A stretch of DNA of 64,000 nucleotides. Source: Onthophagus taurus (taxonomy: Eukaryota > Arthropoda > Insecta > Coleoptera > Scarabaeidae). Location: assembly GCF_036711975.1 (NCBI RefSeq), contig NC_091976.1:4588001-4652000 (forward strand), in the 5' to 3' direction. The position numbers and the translations under genes were made by a program. The notes below the pieces were generated by a model that saw only the letters and a list, made by a program, of their open reading frames with translations, was not told where the DNA came from and did not search any database. Below, one piece after another: positions 29,842 to 42,058 of this stretch (positions are counted from its first letter, which is position 1; every line of letters begins with the position of its first letter).

Positions 29842-30445
29842 CATCTTTTCGTTTTGGAGCTTGCAAAAAACTATGAAATTAGCGTGATTCCAGTTAACCA
29901 TGAAACATACATTTCTCTATCAGTGAAAATTAATCAAATAAAATTTGTATTTTTAGATAGTTATAGATTTATGTCTGCATCTTTAAGTGAGCTTGTCGGC
30001 AATTTGAAAACGGAACAATTAATTCATACTAAAGCACGGTTTCCAAACCCTCAACAATTCAAATTAGCTACGCGGAAAGGTATATATCTTTACGACTATA
30101 TAGACAATTTTGATAAATTCGATGAAACATACTTACCCGAACCAGAGAAATTCTTTTCAATTCTCGCGAATAAAGGAATAAGCGATGATGATTATTCACA
30201 TGCGCTCGATATTTGGAATACATTCAATTGTAAAACACTAAGATTTATATTTAAAAACAGATGCGCTTCTTTTGTGCGATGTATTTGAAAATTTTCGTAA
30301 TTAAACGATTAATCATTATGGATTAGACGCTGCGGCATTTTACACTGCTCCAGGATTAAGTTGGGCTGCATCCTTGAAATCAACTCATGTAAAATTGGAG
30401 CTCCTTAAAGATATTGATATGATGTTATTTATTGAAAAAGGAATT

Positions 30446-32938
30446 GAATCGTTTATTACAAAAAGGGCCTAAGTCACATTTTGGTGATTTTGAGCTTTTA
30501 ATATTTATTAACTAAATCGACCAAGCCTACTCGTTTGGTGTTAAAAAGAACTAAGTCCGAGCAACGCATGCTGTGTTTACATACTCCATGAAATACATTT
30601 AGTGTAAGAAGGGCCTAAGTCCATGGACTTAGTTCCTTTTACAAGTTACCATATAGAGGAATGTAGTGTCTACACGTGCACGAACCAACACGTGGTAAAC
30701 CTAACCTAGATTTATAGACTAGTGAATCTTATAAAAATGTTAGACAGTAGCATAGATGAAAGTGAAAGTGGTGCAGAAACACAACATGAATCCTCCAAGA
30801 AAAGGCGTAGAGGAGTAAGGAATGATGATAATTATTCCCGAAACGCTATAAAGAAAGCCAAAGTAAAGGGAACAGAACATAAGAATCATGTAGGAAAGAT
30901 AGTGCCTGCTAAAACAGTAGGAGAAGACTGCAGGTAAATCATAAACAGATACTATGAATTTAGTAAATTAAACGCAACTTTTCTATCCTTTAGGTGCCGT
31001 TTGAAATGCTTTGTTACTCTAACCGAAGACGAGAGACTGAATATTTTCTACAAATTTTATAGTTTTGGTACTAAAAACGAGCAGGATATAACGTAAGGAT
31101 GCATCGAAGTAACCAATGTTGTAAGACACAGAAAACGCAACGAAAATGGAAAAGAGTGGCAAAATTCATTTTGTCACTACGTTTTGAAAGGAATCACTAA
31201 AGTAAAAGTATGCCAGACGGCTTTTTAAATTTACATGGTATTACTAACAAACGTTTAAAGAGGTTGAAGAATTTGTTGGTTAATAATATAATACCCCAGG
31301 ATATGCGAGGAAAAACATTGAAATCAAATGCCATACCAGAAAATATAGATAATATCTTAATTCGAGAACATATAGGTTCTTTTACCGTAAAGGAGAGTCA
31401 CTATTCGGGAAAGGCATATCACTACCTAAACGCAAAATTAAATGTTAAAAAAATGTATGAGATGTTTAAGGAGAAGCATCCGAAATCGCTAATAAGATAT
31501 AGCTACTACCTAAAAATATTCCACGAACATTTTAATTTGCATTTTGGACGGCCACAAATCGATACATGTTGCCAGTGTGAAGATTTATCTTTAAAAATTA
31601 AAAGTCCTTCCCTATGTGAAAATTCAAAGAGGGCTGCAGTTGCAGAAATGATAGTGCACAAGCGAAGGGCGAAAAAGTTTTACACTTCTTTGCAAAACAC
31701 TACCGAAGAAACTAAGAACGGAACGATATAGAAGCAATTGCCTTTGACTTTATGCAAAATTTACATCTACCTGAAGTTCCAGTCCAAGATCTTTTTTATT
31801 TGACGCAATTGAGTGTGAATGTTTTTTGTATTCACAATTTAAATACTGGGAAAGCATATTTTATTTATATCATGAGGGCATTGCCAATAAGGGTCCTAAC
31901 AAAGTGTGCAGCTTCATAATGGATTATATTACAAATTATGTCGATCCGGATGTTAGAGAACTTAGATTATATTCAGACAACTGTCCAGGTCAAAATAAGA
32001 ACCATACTATGGTAAGAATGTGTATGGCCCTTGTTGACAGCAGTCGATTTGCTAAAGTTCAACAGTTTTATCCTATTCGTGGGCATTCTTTCTTGCCCTG
32101 CGACAGGGACTTCGGCGTCATAAAAAGATCGTTACGAAAAATTGATAGAATCTATTCCATTCATGAATATACTGAAATAATAATCAAATCCAGTAAAAAT
32201 AACAAATTTGTCGTCAAAGAAGTTTCTACTGAAGATATTTTAAACTGGAAAGATTGGTGGCCTTCTTATTATAAAAAGACATGCTTATCCAATGAATTCG
32301 TCAGATGTCCCAGAAATGAAAAGCAAAGTTTTTCAATTTCAAAAATGCATCACATAATACACGACAAAAAGTTATGCGGTCATATATTGGTATCCGAATT
32401 TATTAATAATAGCTTTTTACAGCATCATTTTAAACTAGCCATGCCAAATAAAACATGTAACTTAAAATTGCCTGTTATGAAAGCCTATGTTGAAGATAAG
32501 GTTCCCATTCTTGAAACGAAAGTAAAGCATTTGAAACTTCTAGTCAGATGGGTAACGGAAGAACACAAACTTTTTTTTGAAGACATTATCAAAAATTGGA
32601 AAACTAAGAAGGGAAAGAACAAAAATTCGGCTGATGCAAATTAAACTTTTATATTACTTGTAATTTTTTGAATTTCTTTAAATAAACTTAAAAAAAGATA
32701 AGCTAAAATGCCATTTATTGTTAAAAGGATCTAAGTCCTGAACCTTTAATCTTGAATACAGTGACCCCAATCTTATCATTTTCCACTAAATTCTAAATAA
32801 TATAAGACTGATATCTAATAAAACAGTTCATATATAAAAACTTTGAAAAATCTGCTGCTGCTCAAAATAAAATAGTTTTTGTTAGTTTTCTCAAAACTCT
32901 AGCAATGTGACTTAGGCCCTTTTTGTAATAAACGATTC
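30446..32938 (+). mobile_element. Sola-like DNA transposon, 2493 bp, perfect 35-bp TIRs, AATT duplication
   Basis: The terminal inverted repeats (30446-30480 and 32904-32938), starting GAATCGTTTATTACAAAAAG, are identical over 35 bases. AATT flanks both sides (30442-30445 and 32939-32942); removing the element leaves a continuous polymerase reading frame. Subterminal copies of the CTAAGTCC motif occur near 30550, 30610 (as a palindrome CTAAGTCCATGGACTTAG) and 32728. The 4-bp duplication and the encoded protein point to the Sola group, assigned from memory. Confidence 0.85.
30737..32644 (+). pseudogene. Transposase of the Sola-like element (DUF7869-like), frameshifted
   Basis: Exon 1 (30737-30933) encodes a basic, NLS-like N-terminus (KKRRRGVRND). 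It splices in phase at CAG|GTAAAT to 30994 (CRLKCFVTLTEDERL...). Later frames give a helical middle part (31210-31731, with the Cys pair DTCCQCEDL) and the core (31826-32644). The core includes RLYSDNCPGQNKNHTM (a conserved acidic site) and GHSFLPCDRDFGVIK. The frame changes near 31200, 31715 and 31855; the first is in a T5 run. The architecture resembles insect proteins annotated with DUF7869. It is non-functional as assembled. Confidence 0.7.
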
Positions 32939-33811
32939 AATTAGAGGTGGAATTACTCAATCCATTCATCGGTATGCTAAAGCAAATAATCCATACGATC
33001 CCAATAATTTCGATGGAGATCCTTTTCACACATACTTAATGTATTGGGATGCAACTAACATATATGTTTGGGCTCAAAGTCAATATATGCCGATTAATGA
33101 ATTTAGCTAGTTAGATGATACAAATTTTAATGTATTAAATGTTGCCGATGATTCTGAATATGGATATATCATAGAAGTGGATTTATCGGTACCAAGAGAA
33201 TTACACGATTTTTACAGCGATTTTCCTTTACTCCCTGAACATATCAAACCTCCAAACAGATCCGTTTTCAAATTACTATGTACGCTTAATAATAAACTTT
33301 CATATATAATTCACTATATTAATTTAAAACAAGCTGTTAAATTGGGTATTCAGATTGATAATGTAAAACGTATTTTAAAATTTAAACAATCACCCTGGCT
33401 AAAGCGGTTTATAGATTTAAATACGAAATTGCGAATGAAGGCTGAAAATGAATTCGAAAAAAATTGCTTTAAATTAATTATTAATGCACATTTCGGAAAA
33501 ACTATGGAGAATGATAGAAAAAAAAGGAAAATTGTTATTTGTAATAATTGGGCGAGCGCTCGAAAATATATATCAAAACTTGAATATAAATGTTTAAAAA
33601 TTTTTAGCGAAAATATCGTTTCAATTGAATTAGAAAAAACAGAAATAATTTTTAATAAACCTATTTATATAGGTTTTACTGTATTGGAGCTATCGAAAAC
33701 ATTAATGTATTCCTTTCACTACGATTTTGTTAAACAAATTCTAGATAGTAAATTTCATGTTCAACTTATGTATATGAAAAATTATTCTATTTATGATGCT
33801 ATTCGCTATAA

Positions 33812-34401
33812 AGCCGGATTTATATTTATCTGACGTGTTGTGTCGTGATGCGCTCTGACGTAATGATTAGTGTTCACATTTATATGTTGTGTTCTGACGC
33901 ACTCTGACGATATTTTGAATCAATACAATCGTAGCACTCAGAGAGTTCATACGTGGGTCTATAATATTTTCCCATGAATCTTTTGATTTAGATTATGAAG
34001 AAGATATTCATTTTATGGTACTGGCAACTCTTTAAAAAAAAAAGAAAAACAGAGAAGATATTGGGTTCATCCAGTGAACAGAGGGCGAATTTCACGGCCT
34101 GGTTAAAGAGCTTGAGAGCGATGCTGATAATGTTAAATGTAATAAATTTAATATCGAAAGAAAGAAGAAACGCAAATCTGACGAGTTATAAAACAGGTGT
34201 ACACTTGTCTGATCTGTCGTTATGCGTCACTTCCCACTCCACTGCTGTGACGGATATCGGGATCGCTGCTGATGCGACACAACACAAGGCACCACAACAC
34301 ATTGCGACACACAAATATAAATCTCACCATAGTAAACGTATTCAACCGATACCGTTCTGACGCGTCACAACACGACACGTCAGACAAATATAAATCCGGC
34401 T
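33812..34401. mobile_element. Harbinger-derived MITE, 590 bp, TAA duplication
   Basis: TAA flanks it (33809-33811 and 34402-34404). The TIRs start AGCCGGATTTATATTT and continue with a TCTGACGTGT block, about 40 bases with few mismatches. Inside, 33990-34170 retains a Harbinger nuclease N-terminal trace (YEEDIHFM, GEFHGLVKELESDAD). It is inserted in the polymerase gene near the catalytic region. Confidence 0.82.
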
Positions 34402-34985
34402 TAATATTGATTTATTTGATATCTCAGATCTGTCTTCTAATAACATTTGGAAAATTCCTTTGATGAATAAAAAAGTTCCAGGTAAATTTAAGGATGAATG
34501 TAAGGGAGATAATATTCTAACAGAATTTATTGCATTAAGAGCTAAAGTATACACATTAAAGATTAATAATAAAGAAATATCACCTAAAGTAAAAGGAATT
34601 GGAAGAACCGCTTCAAAATTATTAACCTTTAAAGATTTCGAAAACGCTCTATTTAATGATTCAATTAAATTAAGCGATTTCAATAGTATTCGTTCAAATA
34701 ATCATCAAAAATAAAACAAAAATAATATAAACAAAATTTCATTGAGCAGTAATGATGATAAGAGATTTATTTCCTCTAATACCCCAATAATCACGTTTCC
34801 GTGGGGACATTAAAATAAATGTTACAAATAAAAACACTGCATCTGCTTCTAATGGGTGGGAAGCCGTAAAATATAGACGCAAAAAATTAAAATTTCGAAT
34901 AGAAAATAGTATCGTTTCGAGATGTTTGCTCGGCGTAGATTAGTACGAGCGTATGGAAACACGATCTGAGTAACATTTATTAATA

Positions 34986-36618
34986 ACATAATATCCAGTA
35001 CACAGAAAAATAAGCAGAGTTATAAGAAAGAGTTACATTTTGGGAACTTTAATAAAACAAATTACCAAAAAAGCCGATCCCAAAATGTACAAGTTGCACA
35101 TACGCATGCATTCCACAAAGAATTATTCAAGTTCTCTGGAAATCATTCTTGGTGGAACGCTTGCGTACCTATCCATAGCACAGCCATAAAAGACTGGTTC
35201 TCAATTATATTTCACAAATATGAAATTATTGAGGCATGTCAGCAGCATATTGTGGAAATAATATACAAATTTATGTTGGTCTGATAAGAACCCACATGCG
35301 GCAGTGGAAAGTCACGTTCAGCATCGATTTTCATTTTTCGAAATTAACTTGATAGAACTTGACTGACCAGCCTAGAGTGATGCAAAGTACCTCGTCTGTT
35401 GCCATTAAGATAATAACTGATAATGATCATAATGAAACAAAATTGAATCCGACTGATTTACATTCAAGCACCTCTGCGGTTGAGGTTGAGATTAATGAAA
35501 ATGATCATATTAATAATGCTTATAATGGATCTAAAAAGCGGTCAAGTGCTTCTATTGTTGGTAACGAGGTGACAACTGACAGTAATAATCGTAATCCACC
35601 TAAACTGCCTAACACTTCGTTGCAAATACTTCGTCAGGAGTCAATAATCACAGTGATCATAATCAAGATTTGTATACAGTCACAAGAACTGGAATAACAA
35701 AATTTAATTTGCGTAAAATTCCAAATTTAGCTTACAAAGAAGGTTCTGAAAACGAGGATGTGTACGCGGAAGAAAGCAATGAGTATGAAGTATCAGAACG
35801 TTCTTCAGAGAGTAGTTGCTCGTCCATAGAGTCGGACAGGAAAACACTATTACTGATCATCCACTAAGACCACCAGTGCCAGCTGTAAACCAAGATTCTC
35901 CACCGAAAAAAGGAAAAAAAAAACACGAATATATCTCGAAAAGACCTCATCTTAACCTCTTTAGCCAAGACGAGTCCTTTTCGAACAATCATTGTGGACA
36001 TTGAGCATCATCACTCAACTATGATGGCAACATGATGTTCTTAACATTCAAAATATTGAGTGCAACTTTTATTATTAATATTTGGGTTCTGGGTTATAAT
36101 TTTAAAAATGATACTTACACAAAATTTTGAATGATTCAAAATAATTATGTGAACAGTTACATAATATCCAGTACACAGAAAAATGAGCAGAGTTATAAGG
36201 AAGAGTTACATTTTGGGAACTTTAATAAAACAAATTATTAAAAAAGCAGATCCCAAAATGTACAGGTTGCACATACACATGCATTCCACAAAGAATTATT
36301 CCAGTTTTCTGGAAATCATACTTGGTAGAACGCTTGCGTACCTATCCATAGCACAGCCATAAAAGACTGGTTCCCAACTATATTTCACAAATATGAAATT
36401 ATTGAGACATGTCAACAGCATATTGTGGAAATAATATAAATGTGTATATTATTGCATGTTGGTCTGATAAAAACCCATATGTGACAGTGGAAAGTCACGT
36501 TCAGCTACAATTTTCATTTTTCGAAATTAACTTGATAGACCTACTGAGCGAAGTTCCATTGAATATCGGACAAAATATTTACTATCAACGTAGTGGCCCC
36601 ATTTTAGTTGCACAATGA
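34986..36618 (+). repeat. Two 370-380-bp direct repeats with Tc/mariner-like coding traces
   Basis: A block starting ACATAATATCCAGTACACAG and ending ...GAAATTAACTTGATAG occurs at about 34986-35352 and 36159-36538 with only scattered differences. After the second copy, a frame reads WSDKNPYVTVESHVQLQFSFF...LLSEVPLNIGQNIYYQRSGP, resembling the middle of a Tc-type transposase. The 800 bp between holds open but unrecognised frames (35359-36003) rich in Ser/Asn/Glu. It could be a duplicated transposon fragment or a small LTR-like pair; no TG...CA ends were seen. Confidence 0.5.
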
Positions 36619-37219
36619 TTGATCATCATAAATCCATGTTCGCACAAAAGCTGAAACAAAAAAAAAACATGTAATGAATAGTGTCCAGCCGAAGATCCGG
36701 ATTCGGTTTCAGCCAGTTTCGGCCAAAATACGATTTTCAGCCAAAAATCAACCGAATGTTCGGCAAAAATCGAAACTTCGTTAGTCGAGTCTCGGCTGGT
36801 GTTCGTCTATTCTCGTATCTGCTTTGACTTGCGCATACGGCAGTTTCTTCTTGTTTCATGCAAGTGGAAACAAGTTGTTTGCAAAAAGTTCGTAAATACA
36901 GAAACACTATATAGGTATGTATAATTAAATTTATTTAATCTTTTTATGACTCTCATTAAGTAACATTAGTTTTCATTTCCGCAAGATTTTGCTCGTATAA
37001 ATTTAAAAAGTTCAACTTTAAAAAGGTATACACTATTATAAATTTAATCATGCTAGATAGTAGCATAAAACTTAAATTGATTCAAAAAACAGTTTCAATT
37101 TATTTGATAGAAAAGCAATCAAAGGAAGAATTTCAAAAAGTACATAAAATTTTTTTTCTGGAATGGGTGTATTTCCTGAGCAATATGAAATAAAATAAGA
37201 TTGGAAATAAATTAAAAAT

Positions 37220-39240
37220 TGAGATACATAAATTAATAAAAATGAATATCATACAAAAAGTTGAATATCCAGATAAGTGGTGTAGTAATTTAATAATTAT
37301 TGAAAAAGGTGATAAACTGAGGTTATGTTTAGATCCTCATGAACTCAATAAAGTTATCTAGAGGGAATATGAATTAATCCCTACATTTGACGAAATTTGT
37401 ACAAAGCTTTATAATAAAAAATTCTTTAGTGTATTGAACATTAAAAAAGGCTTTTGGCATGTTAAGTTTAGTTTCGAGTCCACAAATCTTTGTGCATTTA
37501 GCACACCATTTGGGTACTATAAGTTTTTGAGATTACCTTTCAGGTTGAACCACGTACACCGGAAGCTTTTATAGAACTCAATAATAAATATTTTAGTAAT
37601 ATTGATAAAGATGACATAATAATCTATTTTGACGATATTCTTATAGCGACAGAAACAGAGAAGAAACATGATCAACCCGTAAAACAAATAATAAAAAACG
37701 CTAAAAACTTCAACGTCAAATTCAATCAAGAAAAATTTATTTATAAACAAAATGAAATAAAATATTTCAGTCACATTTTTAATGTAAACGGTGTTAAGGC
37801 TGATAAAGATCATATTGAGGCTATTTTAAAAGTGAATAACCACGAATCAAAGCACTTCAAAGACTTTTAGGATTGTTTAATTATCTAAGGCAATACATTC
37901 CTAATATGGCAGAAGTTAGTGCTCCTCTCAAAGAGCTCCTTAAGAAAGACATCGCTTGGTATTGGAATGAGATACATAGTAAAACAGTAGAAAGTTTAAA
38001 AAAGATTCTGACAGAAGGAACAATCTTAAGTCAGTTCAATCCAAATTTGCCTGTAGTTATTCAATGTGATGCCTCTAAAGAGGGGCTGGGTTGTAGTTTA
38101 TTACAAGACGGAAAACCATTGCATTTGCGTCACGCAGTTACGTCTTACCGGTGCTGAAATACAATACTCACAAATAGAGAAGGAATTAATTAGCGTAGTG
38201 TTTGCTTGCAGAAAATAAAAAAATAATATTTGGGGAACTAAAATTAAGGTAGAAAGTGATCATCGACCGTTACTAAGTTTAATGAAAAAAGATATAATAA
38301 AAATTCCTTCATCTAGACTGCAAAAAATGAGACTAAAATTACTTCAATATGATGTAGATCTTACTTATCTACCGGGGAAAAACATGTACATAGACAATTT
38401 GGTGAGTAGAAGTTTTCCAAAAAAAACTTATCCTAGTGAAATTAACATTGAAGGCAATCACACTAGAAATTACCCGATTTTATCTAAGATTTGGATTCTT
38501 TGTAAATACTAGAGTAGATAAAGTATGCAGACAATATTATAAATTAAGACTTGACATTATTGCTGATAATGAGATTTTATATTTTGATGGCTGAATCGTA
38601 ATTCCACGAGATCTAAGACCTAATATGTTAAGATTGTTGAGGGTCACATCGAAATTACAGAAACATTACTACGAGTGAAACAAGCTAAATTTTGGCCGGG
38701 TATAACACATGAAATAATGGAATATATCAGTAAATGCTCGATTTGTAGAAGATGTTCAATTACGAATCGAAAACCATCATCAAAAGCTAGGAATGGACAT
38801 AATGACATATAGTAGCAAAGATTATCTAGTTATAATAGATTATTTAGCCAAATGGATTGAAATTTTTAAAATTAAAACTAAGTTATCTTCAGAAATTAAC
38901 GATAAACTATTAATTGTATTTTCAAGCCATGGTGTCCTACGAGGAAATGCTAAATAAAGGAAAAGGTAATAATAGCTGACAATGTACCATTTGGTTCAGA
39001 ATATTTGAAAAAAGTTTCTAAACAATGGAACTTTAAAATAATTAATACGAGTCCGAGGTATTCGATAAGTAGTGGAATGGCAGAGAAAGCAGTGCATATA
39101 GTGAAACTAATTTTAAAGAGAAGTTAGAATGTAATGGAGTTGGAGTTAATAAACGAACTCTAAATAGTTAAAAGTGTTTTATGAAAGTTAATAAAGAACA
39201 TAAAAGTAGCGACCAGGTGATAGAATACCTTCGAAGAAAA
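37220..39240 (+). mobile_element. Ty3/gypsy pol remnant (RT, RNase H, integrase)
   Basis: The reverse transcriptase is visible in broken frames: RLCLDPHELNKVI, FSVLNIKKGFWHVKF, STPFGYYKFLRLPF and the catalytic IYFDDIL at about 37622. RNase H (VIQCDASKEGLGCSLLQDGK) and SDHRPLLSLMKKD follow, then integrase zinc-site and core traces (FWPGITHEIMEYISKCSIC, VIIDYLAKWIEIF, IIADNVPFGSEYL). It has many stops and no LTRs were identified. Confidence 0.8.
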
Positions 39241-39329
39241 TAGACATCGAGTGAGATGTAAGAAAAGAAACAACGCAAAATAAAGAAAAGAGAAGTGAAG
39301 TTAGAATTGGAAAAAAATTACTGAAATCG

Positions 39330-41340
39330 GAGAATAGGAGAATACGATCCTTCCAAAGATGCCTTTACTACGTACGTAAAAAGATTAAAGTTATATTTCA
39401 AGGTTAATAGAACAGAAGAAGAAAAACAAAAGAATATTTTCTTATTGTTAATGGGTACAAAGATCTACGAAATACTAACTAATGTAGTAATTCCAAAACA
39501 ACCTGAGGACCTGTCCTTTGAGGAAGTTGAGGCGACGTTGACAAAGTATTTCCAACCAACAAAATTAACAACTGTAATTGTTGTTTTGTCTTCTTAACAT
39601 CGTGTGATATTGGATATGAAGGTTCCAATGATGATTGTGATGCTCATCGCAATCATGCATTACTAAACACGCCACAACAACGAGAAGATATCGAAAGTTA
39701 AGAAATAATCGATAATCATCAATAATATCAAATAACGGAAACAGAACATGGTGAAGTTTTATTCATAAATTTGACGATTTCTTCCTGATGATGAGGGCTC
39801 AGTTTCCTCGAAACATGTAGAAAAGAAAACAAAAAAAAATAACATCGATATAGTACAAGGAAAATAATTTAATCTTCATATCCAAAATTAACAACAGTAC
39901 AAAGATTCCAATTTTGGAAAAAAGAACAAACGGAAAGTCAGTCAGTGAATGAATATGCAATTGCACTAAAAAATGGCTATTGATTGTCAGTTTGGAAACT
40001 TAAGTAAAATTAAGTAATGTATATTGTTATATATCATCTATATAACAATTCTTATTTGGGGAACTAATTTGGAGGAATGCCAGAAGACAGTAACAGAAGT
40101 ATTAAACAAGAAACAAGTTGAATATTTGAGAGTATTGATGTCAGAGAAAGAAATTCAACCAACAGAAAGGGGTATTCAAGCTGTAAAGGAAGCACCAACA
40201 CCAACAGATTTAACCACATTAGGATCTTTTATTGGATTAATGAATTTTTATGGAAATTTTATATCAGGTGCAGCCAATATTTTAAGGCCTTTATATAACC
40301 TTTTGAAGAAGAATAAATCTTTTGAATGGACAACTGACAACTGAATGCCAAAGAGATTTTGAAAAGTGTAAACTATATTATTGCAAGATAATATTTTAAC
40401 ATATTATGACTTAGAAAAGGCACTTATTTTAACAGGTGATGCTTCAGGTGACTGCTGGAGTAGGAGCAGTTCTTGCGCATGTAGGTAGATGAATGTGAAA
40501 GACCTACATATTTTGCTTAAAGAATACTGAATCAGGCAGAGCGATTATATTTGGAATAAAAAGATTTCATTTGTTTTTACATGGAAGAAAGTTTGTAATT
40601 TATTCAGATCATAAACCTTTACAAACAATATTTCGCTACTGCCGGGGCAAAAGGTCATAAGTCTATTTTTTTTTAATATGGCGTTTGAGGTAAATTTGAA
40701 CTCTTCATGTTGATACAATTGTACAATATGAAGAATAACGCCATATTAAAAAAATAGACTTATGACCTTTTGCCCCGGCAGTAGCGATTTAATCCTAATA
40801 AAAGTATACCAACTCTTCAACGCTGCTTCAACATTGGGCGTTAATTTTGGCAACATATGATTATTATATCAAATACAAATGTGGAAAAAGAATATCACAT
40901 GCCGATTTGTTATCCAGACTACCATTGAAATAGACAGAAGAAAAATCTAGAGCAGAATTAAATTATTTTTCAACAGTGAATGATATACCAATTTCAGCCG
41001 AAATTATAGCAAAACAAAAAATGATAATATTCTATCAATAGTAAAAGAATATATTTTAACAGATTGGCCAGCAATAACTAAAATGAACAATCAATTATTA
41101 GAAGCATATTTTACAAAAAATGAGTTGACAATAGAGAAAGATTGTGTATTATGGGGAGGAAGAGTTGTTATACCTAAAATACTAAGGTCTGAGATTTTAA
41201 ATCTGTTACATGAACAACATCCAGCAAGAAGTCTAGTTTGGTGGCCGAAAATAGATAATGATTTGAAAGATTTAATAAAACATTGTAAAGTGTGTCAGAA
41301 ATCTGCAAATGCTAAAACAGAACCAATGATTAATTAGTCT
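39330..41340 (+). mobile_element. Second Ty3/gypsy remnant (gag piece, RT/RNase H, integrase N-terminus)
   Basis: 39340-39595 reads as a gag fragment (YDPSKDAFTTYVKRLKLYF...). 40060-40342 covers the RT thumb to RNase H junction (ERGIQAVKEAPTPTDLTTLGSFIGLMNFYGNFI). 40560-40920 has the RNase H end (SDHKPLQTIF, HADLLSRLP) and is split by a fold-back MITE. 41083-41337 is the integrase zinc domain (HEQHPARSLVWWPKID, CKVCQ). The pieces may come from more than one copy. Confidence 0.75.
40634..40786. mobile_element. Fold-back MITE, 153 bp, ATTT duplication
   Basis: The two arms start CGCTACTGCCGGGGCAAAAG and are about 50 bases long, differing only in the length of a T run (T9 versus T7). The loop is about 50 bp. 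ATTT flanks both sides (40630-40633 and 40787-40790). It sits inside gypsy RNase H codons that read through once it is removed. Confidence 0.85.
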
Positions 41341-41463
41341 TGCGCTAACAGAATATTTGAACGAGTACATATAGATTTTGCAGTTAGAGATAATAAGAAT
41401 TTTTTTGTATAAGAGATTCATATTCACAATGGATTGAAATCTGTTATTTATCAATAACTACTA

Positions 41464-42058
41464 AGTCAAATTTCCCTAACTCGAATTTCTCTGTAACTCG
41501 AACTGAACTACCATGGAATTTCTTCAACTTTTACTTCTATAAGTCGAATTTACCAAAGAAAAAATATTCGAATCCGCTCTGTAAGTAATTTTAACTACAG
41601 AATCAAACCACATAGACTCAGGCTTAGAAACTACAGACTTTTGAACCAAAACAAACCTAATGTTCTTATTGATTCAGAATCAAATGAGGGTGCTGATAAT
41701 CTTGAAAATGAAATACTATTATATCGCTGTGCCTACATTTGATGAAGCTTATTCCTCTCTTAGAAAACTTGAAACCTTTGTATTATCAAGAGAAAATGTT
41801 CCAGATAATATTCATAATTCTTTACATTTAATAGAAGATTTTTTCGACAAAGAGCGGTTGTCCACTTTAAGCCAAAAGAAAATTACGTATTACTTTAAAA
41901 CACTTGATTAATTTTCTACTTACAATAGTATTAAGGTTTCTGTTTTAAATATACGTATTAGAAAAGTACATTTCTAATTTTTTTCTTTAAAGCTGAAATT
42001 CTCTAACTCGAAGTTTTCTTCCGCTCCCTTAGTGATTCAAGTTAGGGGAATTTCACTG
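41464..42058 (+). mobile_element. pogo/Tigger remnant, about 595 bp
   Basis: TA-flanked ends AGTCAAATTTCCCTAACTCGAA and (reverse) CAGTGAAATTCCCCTAACTTGAA are typical of pogo-type elements. Inside, 41700-41911 encodes a transposase C-terminus: VPTFDEAYSSLRKLETFV, then QKKITYYFKTLD. Internally deleted. Confidence 0.75.

Larger units (their letters stand above)
25990..34714 (+). pseudogene. Polinton protein-primed DNA polymerase B, split by nested transposons
   Basis: Collinear pieces of a Polinton/adintovirus DNA polymerase are: the N-terminus 26010-26420 (a possible GTGAGT intron near 26266), 26590-27205 (FGFNDALELVGPYY, KIETNYLF), 29450-29675 (CLICLCNF, HDHFTGKF, the CHH knuckle region), 29842-30445 (HLFVLELAKNYEI, FVFLDSYRFM, exonuclease part), 32943-33811 (TQSIHRYAKANNPYD, YLMYWDATN, VKLGI..., polymerase core) and 34402-34714 (VPGKFKDECKGD, SNNHQK, C-terminus). 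Between them lie a piggyBac, a small MITE, a Sola-like element and a Harbinger MITE. The region expected to hold the catalytic Asp-Thr-Asp motif reads KNYS (near 33774), and several stops are present. The gene is dead. Confidence 0.85.

Noticed and set aside
1-34720. A single uninterrupted Polinton spanning the left half
   Set aside because: Metalloproteinase and PKR-protein genes occur twice in different orientation and decay states, and no terminal repeats were found; two elements or an internal duplication are both possible.
36680-36800. Repeated TTCGGC/GCCGAA motifs as hAT terminal repeats
   Set aside because: Only one cluster was found; no opposite end or target duplication could be paired with it.
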